Assembly: GCA_007126175.1 (NCBI GenBank)
Contig: SLBU01000124.1
Location: 1 to 7,363, forward strand
Direction of reading: 5' to 3'
From: Kiritimatiellia bacterium
GTDB taxonomy: Bacteria; Verrucomicrobiota; Kiritimatiellia; UBA8416
DNA length: 7,363 nucleotides
In this document: positions 1 to 5,994 of the stretch, in pieces
Layout of the letters: the number at the start of each line of letters is the position of its first letter
How positions within the stretch are numbered: position 1 is the stretch's first letter
Program-made: the position numbers and the translations under genes
Notes under the pieces: model-generated
Seen by the model: only the letters and a program-made list of their open reading frames with translations
Databases searched by the model: none
Told to the model about the DNA's origin: nothing

Positions 1-546
1 CCATGCCCCCGCCCCCATCTGCTCCCCAAAACGCGTCGACCCCACCCCAACACCACCCGGCGGCTGCGACGCATCATGACGACGCATACCCCCACCCGCG
101 CCCGCTTCTCCCCCCCCGAGCGCCAGCACGCCATCCTCATCCCCCACACGCAACACCAACGCCCGCGCCCCAATCCGGATCACTTCCGCATGCCCGATAC
201 GATCCCCCTCCGAAACAATATACTGGCGTTGCGAAGGACGATAACTGACAACCGCACGACGCAACGATGCTTCGTCGGTATCGACAGGCGCATAAAGGAA
301 GAACGTCCCGGCAAACCGGTAATCATCCCAATCAATGCCCGCGACAGGCTCCACCACCGACACGCCTGGGCGCAACACCGCAGCATGCTGCTGCAGAGAA
401 TCCCAATCCATCTCCTGCCTCGCGGGAACCCGTACATGCGCGAGCACACGCGCACCATAGGGCTCGGTATACCGAACCACCCGCCAGAACAAAACCGAAA
501 ACAACACAACCGAAAAGACGGTCGCGAGCTTGCGCCAATGCACCAT
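1..546 (-). CDS. Membrane-anchored GspC/PilP-like protein (3' end beyond window)
   Basis: An open frame of 182 codons runs leftward from the ATG at 546 to the window edge without a stop, so the C-terminus is missing. Residues about 6-24 form one hydrophobic segment (LATVFSVVLFSVLFWRVV), giving a short cytoplasmic N-terminus and an exported remainder. Residues about 71-144 resemble the small beta domain (HR domain) of type II secretion GspC and pilus PilP: a YRFAGTFF strand, a variable turn, then SQRQYIVSEGDRIG and AEVIRIGARALVLRVG. In that family the domain contacts the secretin in the periplasm. After residue 144 the protein becomes Gly-rich, probably a linker to a further unseen domain. The start lies 14 bp past the RNase P RNA and has no Shine-Dalgarno site. 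The call rests on pattern similarity only. It could also be an unrelated bitopic membrane protein, but the frame itself is convincing, with codon use like its minus-strand neighbours. Confidence 0.6.
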   Translation of the reverse strand, partial: MVHWRKLATVFSVVLFSVLFWRVVRYTEPYGARVLAHVRVPARQEMDWDSLQQHAAVLRPGVSVVEPVAGIDWDDYRFAGTFFLYAPVDTDEASLRRAVVSYRPSQRQYIVSEGDRIGHAEVIRIGARALVLRVGDEDGVLALGGGEAGAGGGMRRHDASQPPGGVGVGSTRFGEQMGAGAW

Positions 547-560
547 GAGTAGAAAAAAGT

Positions 561-954
561 GACTGGTAAAGGTCATAAGCCGGATTCTGTTACCGCAGCC
601 ACCGTAGCAACTGCAGCTCGGTCATTTATCTCATGCAATCAACCCGGAATGCTTGCAAACCTACGCTTGCAGCGAGACGGGCCGCCTCTCACATCCCCTA
701 TTTGATCTTGCTCCGGATGGGGTTTACCATGCAACCAACCTCACGGTTAAGCCCGGTGGTCTCTTACACCACCTTTTCACCCTTACCACACGACAAGCGC
801 GTGGCGGTATCTTTTCTGTGGCACTTTCCGTCCTTCCCGCTTCAACGGGAAACCTCCCGGCACTACACCAGGACATCCTGCCCTACGGAGTCCGGACTTT
901 CCTCCCCCCGGTTCCCGAAGGAAACCAAAAGGCGACCGAACACCTTTACCAGTC
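561..954 (-). ncRNA. rnpB: RNase P RNA, bacterial class A
   Basis: This is the catalytic RNA of RNase P, which removes the 5' leader from precursor tRNAs. Read on the minus strand it carries the conserved GAGGAAAGTCCGGACTCC block (887-904), AGAGACCACCG in the middle (about 754-765), the P15 loop GGTAAACC that binds the tRNA CCA end (721-728), and AGAATCCGGCTTA near the 3' end (576-588). The ends are set by helix P1: a perfect inverted repeat, gactggtaaaggt at 561-573 against its complement at 942-954, which extends by one more pair. Length is about 394 nt, normal for class A. A T6 tract (558-553) follows two bases after P1 and may help termination. This stretch holds no credible protein gene on either strand. 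Confidence 0.97.
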
Positions 955-959
955 AACCC

Positions 960-1652
960 TCAATATAGCATACGTCCGCAGTAACCGCAAATCACCATTT
1001 CAAGCTGTTTGCGCGCCGCATGTTGCTGGTACGGTGGAGCCGCCATGTGACACCCCCCACACACGCCCCCCTCACAAGATACCAGTGCCGCACCACGACG
1101 ACGCTGCAAAATGGCTTCGTACCGCTGCAACCAAGCGGCATCCACAGCAGCCGCTAGCTCCGCGCGACGGGCTTGCAAAGCCCCCAATTCATCCTGCAGC
1201 TCCTGGGCACGCTCATCAAATACCTTGCTATCCTCATCCACTTCTGCTTGCTCGGCATCCAGCGCCGCCTTCTGCTCAACCATCGCTGCCCGCGCAGACT
1301 CGATCTTCTCCATGATCACAATCTCATTGTCCTCATCACGGCGGATCGAACGCTCAATCCCCTCGATCTCATCCGACATCGCCTTGAATTCCTTGTTCGT
1401 CTTCAAGCTCATTTGCTGCGTGCGCAACTTGGCAATCTTCTCTTTCTTGCTCTGCACCTCCAGCTCATGCTGATGCAACAACGCCTGCGAACCCTGTAAA
1501 TTGGCCTCCGCTTCCGCCAACGCGGCCTTGTGACCCGCGAGGCGTTCAAGCTCGCGCGCCTTCCGAGCCGGAATATCCTGTAACTCTGTCTCGATCCGCA
1601 AGATGATCAAATCCTGCTCCTGCACTGCCAGCAAACACTCCGTCGTCGTCAC
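960..1652 (-). CDS. Coiled-coil C4 zinc-ribbon protein (CdsZ/CT398-type, zf-RING_7)
   Basis: A 230-residue protein if started at the GTG at 1652, which has a strong Shine-Dalgarno site (AAAGGTGG, four bases upstream). An ATG at 1727 would add 25 residues but has no comparable site. Residues about 10-185 are a long charged coiled coil with the family-typical TNKEFKAMSDEIE segment (85-97). The C-terminus is a zinc ribbon: C198-x2-C201 followed by H202, then C222-x2-C225 and the ending CGRMLY, close to the family consensus. Relatives include chlamydial CT398/CdsZ, reported to work with type III secretion and sigma-54 partners. In most bacteria the role is unknown, probably a cytoplasmic adaptor. 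It follows pdxA after 130 bp and has its own candidate promoter, so it is probably a separate unit. Its last codons contain the rnpB promoter. The family call is firm; the function is open. Confidence 0.88.
   Translation of the reverse strand: MTTTECLLAVQEQDLIILRIETELQDIPARKARELERLAGHKAALAEAEANLQGSQALLHQHELEVQSKKEKIAKLRTQQMSLKTNKEFKAMSDEIEGIERSIRRDEDNEIVIMEKIESARAAMVEQKAALDAEQAEVDEDSKVFDERAQELQDELGALQARRAELAAAVDAAWLQRYEAILQRRRGAALVSCEGGVCGGCHMAAPPYQQHAARKQLEMVICGYCGRMLY
962..990 (-). promoter_or_regulatory. Promoter of rnpB
   Basis: On the minus strand TTGCGG (985-990) and TATATT (962-967) are separated by 17 bp. Seven bases after the -10 box lies G954, the first base of the P1 helix, which is where the RNase P RNA should start. 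The promoter lies wholly inside the 3' end of the zinc-ribbon gene, and the -10 box shares a base with that gene's TGA stop (960-962). Seen directly in the sequence; not tested. Confidence 0.75.
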
Positions 1653-1656
1653 AAAA

Positions 1657-1664
1657 CCACCTTT
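1657..1664 (-). promoter_or_regulatory. Ribosome binding site deciding the GTG start of the zinc-ribbon gene
   Basis: AAAGGTGG on the minus strand ends four bases before the GTG at 1652. It supports this internal start over the ATG at 1727, and the resulting N-terminus (VTTTECLLAVQEQD) leads straight into the coiled coil as in related proteins. Confidence 0.75.
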
Positions 1665-1692
1665 CAAACCATGCCTGTACCAACCCAACCCC

Positions 1693-1705
1693 GCTGTAAT
1701 ACAGC
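1693..1705. repeat. Dyad GCTGTA-N-TACAGC in the leader of the zinc-ribbon gene
   Basis: A perfect 6+6 inverted repeat with one central base (gctgta a tacagc on the plus strand). It lies about 45-57 nt downstream of the predicted transcription start of the zinc-ribbon gene and 41 bp before its GTG. It could be an operator or a small hairpin in the leader RNA. No bound protein can be named from the sequence. Confidence 0.35.
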
Positions 1706-1747
1706 CGGGCGTCTGGACCCGTTCCAAATTATCCTCTTTTTTTGCTA

Positions 1748-1757
1748 TATCGCGATA
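1748..1757. repeat. 10-bp palindrome TATCGCGATA at the predicted start of transcription
   Basis: A perfect palindrome that touches the candidate -10 box (1757-1762) and covers the predicted +1 (about 1750) of the zinc-ribbon gene promoter. Its position would suit a repressor site. Short palindromes also occur by chance, so this is only a candidate. Confidence 0.25.
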
Positions 1758-1786
1758 GCCTATGCCATTTACACTGTCTGTGTCAA
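1757..1786 (-). promoter_or_regulatory. Candidate sigma-70 promoter of the zinc-ribbon gene
   Basis: A consensus -35 TTGACA (1781-1786) and TAGGCT (1757-1762) are 18 bp apart on the minus strand. The -35 box overlaps the pdxA stop codon (TGA at 1783-1785). Transcription would start near 1750 and give a leader of about 100 nt before the GTG at 1652. Confidence 0.55.
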
Positions 1787-2733
1787 CCCCTCGCCCAACG
1801 AGCCGCCAACTGCACAGCAGCCAACATACTGCGATCAGACGCGACCCCGCGCCAAGCTATATCGAAGGCGGTTCCGTGATCCGGTGAGGTCCTGATAATC
1901 GGTAGCCCCAACGTTACGTTCACTCCCGTTTCAAAGGCTAGCATCTTGAAGGGGATCAACCCTTGATCATGATACATGGCCACATACACATCGGTTGCCT
2001 CCCGTACCGACGGGATAAAGGCCGTGTCAGCCGGTAGCGGTCCCTGCACGTCCAAACCGCTCGATCGCGCTTCCTGCACCGCTGGTACAATCGTGCGCTG
2101 CTCCTCCTGCCCAAACGCTCCATCCTCCCCCGCATGCGGATTGAGACCACACACCGTGATACGCGGCACCTTCACTCCCTGCCGCACCATCGCGGCATGG
2201 GCCAGCCCAATCACTTGGCGCACCCGTGCACGCGTCACAAGCCCCGGCACATCCGCCACCGACACGTGCGTTGTTACCAGACACACATGCAAGGCTTCCG
2301 AGGCCATCATCATACAAATCTCGCGCGCTCCCGTGTACGCCGCCAGCATCTCGGTGTGCCCTGGGTAGGAAACCCCGGCAGCATGTAACGCCGCCTTGTG
2401 CAAAGGAGCCGTAACAATGGCCGCTAGATCTCCCTTGCTGACATCTTCGACTGCCCGCGCCACACAACGCTCCGCTGCCGCCCCGCAAATCGCTTGCACC
2501 CGCCCCGGAACCACGGCATCGGCATCCAGAGCAGGATCATCCCAAACATCCGCGCACGCCAGATTCGGTACGCCGAGAGCCTCTTCAACCCTTGCCAGCA
2601 CCCCCTTGTTCCCATAGATCCGCAACCGGCATACCTTACCCAGAACCGGACTTGCAACCATACGCAAACACAGCTCCGGACCAATCCCCGCAGGATCCCC
2701 CATGGTGATCCCAATTAGCGGCAAATCTCTCAT
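1783..2733 (-). CDS. pdxA: 4-hydroxythreonine-4-phosphate dehydrogenase
   Basis: PdxA oxidises 4-phosphohydroxy-L-threonine with NAD; the product is used by PdxJ to make pyridoxine 5'-phosphate in the DXP-dependent vitamin B6 pathway. It is a cytosolic, metal-dependent homodimer. The 316 residues are near the usual 320-330. Visible motifs are the N-terminal GITMGDPAGIGPEL (8-21), VTAPLHKAAL (107-116), GHTEML (125-130), and the three metal-binding histidines: H156 in TTHVSV, H200 in LNPHAGE, H255 in MYHDQG. RTSPDHGTAFDIA (281-293) follows. The ATG at 2733 has GGAAGG seven bases upstream and overlaps the anti-sigma stop as ATGA, so translation is probably coupled. It appears to be the last gene of the sigma operon. 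A PdxA2-type paralogue with another substrate cannot be excluded from sequence alone. Confidence 0.95.
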   Translation of the reverse strand: MRDLPLIGITMGDPAGIGPELCLRMVASPVLGKVCRLRIYGNKGVLARVEEALGVPNLACADVWDDPALDADAVVPGRVQAICGAAAERCVARAVEDVSKGDLAAIVTAPLHKAALHAAGVSYPGHTEMLAAYTGAREICMMMASEALHVCLVTTHVSVADVPGLVTRARVRQVIGLAHAAMVRQGVKVPRITVCGLNPHAGEDGAFGQEEQRTIVPAVQEARSSGLDVQGPLPADTAFIPSVREATDVYVAMYHDQGLIPFKMLAFETGVNVTLGLPIIRTSPDHGTAFDIAWRGVASDRSMLAAVQLAARWARG

Positions 2734-3263
2734 GGTGCCCCTTCCGCTGCCGCCGATCCCGCACCCGGCTCGGCAGCATCCGGAGCCGCGTACTGCCGTG
2801 CTGCCTCTTCTACAAGCTCCGGCAAGCGACCACTCCGGATCATGCGCCAGATCGGGATCGTCTCCTCTGGCGCGGGTTCACGGAACAAGGCATAGTTACG
2901 CAGCAGCAACAATAACAGCAATAACAGAACCACAGCACAAGCGCCGGAAACCAAACGATGCCGGAAATAGACCCAATCAAAGACCGGATGCATCGCCGTA
3001 AACCGAAGACGCGCCAATCGCGTATCGCTCAACACCGCATGTTCCTGTCGTACATCGCTCTGCTGTGCCCGCAACAACGCGTGCATCCTCTCGTAGCGAG
3101 CCGCTTCTTGCCGGCACGCGTCACATAAGCGTAAGTGTTCATGAAACAGCACGCTCTGCTTCTCGCCGAGCTCACGCAACATGTAAGCGGGCAAGGCGGC
3201 CCGGATCTCCTCACAGGCGATTACCCCCATACCTTGCTTTTGCGCTTTCTTGTTCAACTTCAT
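2730..3263 (-). CDS. Membrane anti-sigma factor with ZAS-type zinc finger
   Basis: A 177-residue protein likely to bind and hold the adjacent ECF sigma factor at the inner membrane. The cytoplasmic N-terminal half has the zinc-associated anti-sigma signature H43-x3-C47-x2-C50 with an upstream Cys at C17. One membrane segment (about 104-122) contains nine leucines in a row (113-121). The outer part (about 128-177) is short and low in complexity, rich in Ala, Glu, Pro and Gly at its end, so no sensor domain is recognisable. The gene overlaps the sigma gene (ATGA at 3260-3263) and pdxA (ATGA at 2730-2733). The start is slightly uncertain: GAAGG abuts the ATG with no spacing, and M12 is an alternative, so re-initiation from the sigma gene may drive translation. 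Family assignment rests on motif, topology and neighbour. Confidence 0.87.
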   Translation of the reverse strand: MKLNKKAQKQGMGVIACEEIRAALPAYMLRELGEKQSVLFHEHLRLCDACRQEAARYERMHALLRAQQSDVRQEHAVLSDTRLARLRFTAMHPVFDWVYFRHRLVSGACAVVLLLLLLLLLRNYALFREPAPEETIPIWRMIRSGRLPELVEEAARQYAAPDAAEPGAGSAAAEGAP

Positions 3264-3784
3264 CCTTCACGTCCCAACGCATCTGCCAATTTGCGCATCG
3301 CATGATGCAGGATATATCCCACATTTCCTACCGACAACCCCGTAATCGAACTGATCTCCTTATAGGACTTCTCCTCGTACACCTTCAAAACAATCAGCTC
3401 ACGGTCACGCGCCGGCAAACCCGCCAAAGCACTCGCCACACGCTGGGCATCCGCATCAGCCTCCCCAGCCGGATTGAATGCCACCGCCTCCGGCTGCTCC
3501 TCCTGGTGCGCTTGCTCCACTCGGTGACGGCGCTCATACTTACGAATCAGGTCCACAGCACAATTATGCGTCGTGCGAAACAACCAGCTCGATAAGGCCG
3601 CACTCGGCTCGAACCCTTCGCGCCACTTCCGGAACAACCGGATAAACACATCCTGCACCACATCCTGGGCCAGATCAGAATTGTTCACAATACTCGTGGC
3701 ATAGCGCAACAAGCGGCTTTCATAATGATGCACCACCGCTTCAAACGCAGCCGCACGTCGTTGCTGTTGTTCCCTGCCCCTCAT
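3260..3784 (-). CDS. ECF-type RNA polymerase sigma factor
   Basis: A 174-residue group IV sigma factor, which directs RNA polymerase to a dedicated promoter set. Region 2 covers about 16-86: DLAQDVVQDVFIRLFRKW (37-54) is the core-binding part, and SSWLFRTTHNCAVDLIRKYERR (65-86) the -10 recognition part. A linker rich in Glu, Gln and Ala (87-112) joins it to region 4 (about 113-172), whose helix-turn-helix lies in YKEISSITGLSVGNVGYILH (141-160) and recognises the -35 element. No extra domains are present. The start at 3784 has AAGGA four bases before the ATG, directly after the stop of the upstream gene (9-bp gap). The anti-sigma gene overlaps its stop. The regulon is unknown; the candidate promoter upstream of the operon looks like a sigma-70 type rather than a clear ECF site. 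Confidence 0.95.
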   Translation of the reverse strand: MRGREQQQRRAAAFEAVVHHYESRLLRYATSIVNNSDLAQDVVQDVFIRLFRKWREGFEPSAALSSWLFRTTHNCAVDLIRKYERRHRVEQAHQEEQPEAVAFNPAGEADADAQRVASALAGLPARDRELIVLKVYEEKSYKEISSITGLSVGNVGYILHHAMRKLADALGREG

Positions 3785-3793
3785 GCAATCCTT

Positions 3794-4639
3794 TTACACG
3801 GCTGCCTTAAGCACACTCATCAAGGAATCAAACTCACTGGGCGATGCCAGAAAAAAGTGGCAGGTACATCCCGTCTGCCGAGCAACATCCTCACGCAAAT
3901 GCGCATCATACGGATTCAGTACCGCTACCAGTAACTCATCCAGAACACCACCAAAGATCACAGCACCCCGACGTATCATGAACTCCAAGTCAAGCTGATG
4001 CGCCTTCTCCGGCGCAACCTCATAAGCCTGTAACGAAATCAGCGGCGTCTTCGTGTCGCGCGAGGCATACCCCATAACCCGCTCCAGACCGTTGAACGCA
4101 CGCGTTTCCAAAACATGCAGCACCGAAACCGTTGCAAGATGCGGATCGATCGAAAGCTCCGCTAGATCATGCGCCACCGCAGAATAATCCTCCTGCGAAA
4201 TCTCCCCCGCTTCGAAAAGCTTCCAGGCAAAAGCCAATTCATCCGTCACCCGGAACATCGCAGGATTCTCATCATCGCGGGCCATGCGGGGCGTCGGCAC
4301 GTGGGCGGCGCTCTCTCCCCCCGCCGCAGATGCAGATGGCAATGCCTCCAGTTGCTCCAACATCGAGCGGACCTCTTCTCCCGTCTCGGCATACTCGCTA
4401 AGCCGATCGCGTATGTGGACGGCGGTCTCGACATCCCCCTCCGCAAGCACCACCCCTGCCAGCCGGAGAAGATAATCCAAAGCCCGCGCACGATCCCCCA
4501 CATGCTCATAGGCATGCGACAACGTCTCCAGCGAGGAACGATCATCAGGCATTACCTCCAGAATCTGCTCAAAAGCCGTGATTGCCTGCCAGACCTCGCT
4601 CTCAGCATTCATCCCGCCGCGCTGCTTCGCACCTGCCAT
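3794..4639 (-). CDS. TPR protein with GspE-N/MshEN-like C-terminal domain
   Basis: A 281-residue soluble protein with no signal peptide. Residues about 16-98 look like TPR-type helical repeats (AITAFEQILEVMPDD, LETLSHAYEHVGDRARALDYLLRL, GDVETAVHIRDRLSEY). A linker rich in Ser and Ala (101-128) follows. Residues about 135-278 match the outline of the N-terminal domain of type II secretion/type IV pilus ATPases (GspE-N, MshEN): LFEAGEISQEDY is like its first helical half, and PLISLQAYEVAPEKAHQLD, GAVIFGGVLDELLVAVLNPYD and LASPSEFDSLM match its second half. The ATPase part is absent. In MshE this domain binds cyclic di-GMP, but the RLG and terminal Gln positions of that motif are not seen here, so binding is doubtful. 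The gene opens the sigma operon. The ATG at 4639 follows GAGGGGGGGAT; M10 is a weaker alternative start. Function unknown, perhaps a regulator or scaffold for the sigma pair. Confidence 0.75.
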   Translation of the reverse strand: MAGAKQRGGMNAESEVWQAITAFEQILEVMPDDRSSLETLSHAYEHVGDRARALDYLLRLAGVVLAEGDVETAVHIRDRLSEYAETGEEVRSMLEQLEALPSASAAGGESAAHVPTPRMARDDENPAMFRVTDELAFAWKLFEAGEISQEDYSAVAHDLAELSIDPHLATVSVLHVLETRAFNGLERVMGYASRDTKTPLISLQAYEVAPEKAHQLDLEFMIRRGAVIFGGVLDELLVAVLNPYDAHLREDVARQTGCTCHFFLASPSEFDSLMSVLKAAV

Positions 4640-4672
4640 ATCCCCCCCTCATACAGCCGTTAAAATAAACAT

Positions 4673-4712
4673 CGTGCTGCCAACTGTAGCATGTTATCTT
4701 CGTCGCTGCCAA
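4673..4712. repeat. Direct repeat CGT(C)GCTGCCAA in the divergent intergenic region
   Basis: Plus-strand copies cgtgctgccaa (4673-4683) and cgtcgctgccaa (4701-4712) start 28 bp apart, between the two divergent genes and overlapping the candidate promoter of the sigma operon. They may be a regulator site; two short copies can also be chance. Confidence 0.3.
4683..4712 (-). promoter_or_regulatory. Candidate promoter of the TPR-sigma-anti-sigma-pdxA operon
   Basis: On the minus strand TTGGCA (4707-4712) and TACAGT (4683-4688) are 18 bp apart, 44 bp or more upstream of the ATG at 4639. It resembles a housekeeping promoter. No GAAC-type ECF -35 element was spotted in this region, so autoregulation by the encoded sigma factor is not obvious. 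Confidence 0.4.
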
Positions 4713-4788
4713 ACACCAAAACACGTACCCGAAAAGACACAGAACGTAAGCTCGCAAAAATAGTAACAACGGCAACACAGTAATCACT

Positions 4789-5850
4789 ATGCGCGTACTA
4801 GCCATTCTATCCCATGTTGATCTCCCCGAAGCCCATTTACTGGCAGGCCTCCAGCACGCCGGGATCGCACTGCTGGTGCTGTGCAAAATGGAAAGCCGTA
4901 ATCTCGAAATCCTGCGCGAAGCAGGCGTCCCATGCAAAAACATCCATCTCAAGGGCCGTGTCGACCGCAGAAGCATCCGCACCATCCGCGCCGCCGTCAA
5001 AACCCATGCACCCGACATCATCCATACCTTCAATAAAAAAGCCTTGATCAATAGCCTCCTTGCTACCAGCGGAACAAAAATCCGGCATATTACCTATCGT
5101 GGCATTGTCGGCAACATCTCGGCTTGGAACCCTGAAGCACGGCTCACATTCTTCAACGATCGGGTCGAACACATCGTCTGTGTCTGTGATGCAGTCCGTG
5201 ATTCCTTGTTACAACTGGACATGCCGCCCCGGAAAGTCGTACGAATCTACAAGGGACACGACCCAGCCTGGTATCAAGCCTGGTCGCGACCGCAATTGCT
5301 CCAGACGCATAGTATCCCGGAAGACAAAGTCATTATTGGCACCTCGGCGCAATGGCGCCCACGCAAGGGACTCGACGTACTACTGCTCGCAATCTCCCGC
5401 CTACAGCACCCCGATATCCACCTGCTCGTAGCCGGCAAGGTCGAAAAACGCACCGCACGCCAAATCCACCGCAACCCCCATCTGCGCGATTGCGTACACT
5501 TGCTCGGCAACATCCCCGACGCCCCCGCCCGTATGGGCGCATGCGACCTCTTTGTCATGCCATCACTACGGCGCGAAGGTTTTGCCAAATCAATCATCGA
5601 AACCCTCATCCAAGGCGTGCCCGCAATCATATCCAACTGCGGCGGACTCCCCGAAATGGTCCAACACGAAAAAACCGGACTCATCGTGACACCCGGCGAT
5701 CCCGCTGACTTGGCTCAAGCAATCCACCGACTGACCCACGATGCCGCCTTACGCCAACAGCTAGGCCAAGCCGCCCGTACCCATATATGCAACGCCTTTC
5801 CGATTGAGCAAACCATCCAGCAACATCTACAGTTATACGCAAAAACATAA
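4789..5850 (+). CDS. GT4-family glycosyltransferase (GT-B fold)
   Basis: A 353-residue cytoplasmic or membrane-associated enzyme that would transfer a sugar from a nucleotide donor to a glycan or lipid acceptor, likely for envelope polysaccharide. It shows the two Rossmann domains of GT-B enzymes. The N-terminal acceptor half opens with MRVLAILSHVDLPEA and contains PDIIHTFNKKAL (75-86), YRGIVGN (103-109) and VCVCDAVRDSL (130-140). The C-terminal donor half has SAQWRPRKGLDVLL (186-199, K193 in the phosphate-binding position), the E-x7-E pair E263 and E271 within REGFAKSIIE, and SNCGGLPEMV (282-291). The family's more usual EGFG is EGFA here. No transmembrane helix is seen. The gene is divergent from the sigma operon, has no Shine-Dalgarno site before the ATG at 4789, and no convincing promoter was found. 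Donor and acceptor cannot be inferred. Confidence 0.92.
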   Translation: MRVLAILSHVDLPEAHLLAGLQHAGIALLVLCKMESRNLEILREAGVPCKNIHLKGRVDRRSIRTIRAAVKTHAPDIIHTFNKKALINSLLATSGTKIRHITYRGIVGNISAWNPEARLTFFNDRVEHIVCVCDAVRDSLLQLDMPPRKVVRIYKGHDPAWYQAWSRPQLLQTHSIPEDKVIIGTSAQWRPRKGLDVLLLAISRLQHPDIHLLVAGKVEKRTARQIHRNPHLRDCVHLLGNIPDAPARMGACDLFVMPSLRREGFAKSIIETLIQGVPAIISNCGGLPEMVQHEKTGLIVTPGDPADLAQAIHRLTHDAALRQQLGQAARTHICNAFPIEQTIQQHLQLYAKT

Positions 5851-5958
5851 CCCAAGAAAACGTTTCCCACGGCCAGCCCCTTACCCAAACCAGCTTTCCA
5901 CCACCAGCGCATACATACACAGCGCCACCCTTCACGCCCACGCACGACCCGTTTTTCA

Positions 5959-5987
5959 TTGTCCGAAACATCCCGCACCTTTATATC
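5959..5987 (+). promoter_or_regulatory. Candidate promoter of the U32 gene, giving a leaderless mRNA
   Basis: TTGTCC (5959-5964) and TATATC (5982-5987) are 17 bp apart. The ATG at 5995 begins seven bases after the -10 box, the same spacing seen between the rnpB -10 box and its 5' end. Transcription would then begin at or next to the start codon, which fits the absence of a Shine-Dalgarno site. The rest of the 5851-5994 gap is C-rich and shows no terminator hairpin. Confidence 0.4.
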
Positions 5988-5994
5988 AATAGCC

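Noticed and set aside
76..552. Plus-strand open frame of 158 codons
   Set aside because: It mirrors the minus-strand GspC-like gene; the product is Arg/Pro/His-rich with no family resemblance.
653..1315. Plus-strand open frame of 220 codons
   Set aside because: It runs antisense through RNase P RNA and the zinc-ribbon gene; the protein is Pro/His/Ala-rich with no motif. It reflects the C-rich strand.
3065..3595. Plus-strand open frame of 176 codons
   Set aside because: Antisense to the sigma and anti-sigma genes, whose motifs are unmistakable; no start site or motif of its own.
4169..4663. Plus-strand open frame of 164 codons
   Set aside because: Antisense to the TPR protein; Arg/His/Pro-rich composition typical of a shadow frame.
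5959..5994. TTG start giving a 418-residue U32 protein
   Set aside because: The extra 12 residues are unlike the family N-terminus, and the segment looks like a promoter; the ATG at 5995 fits better.
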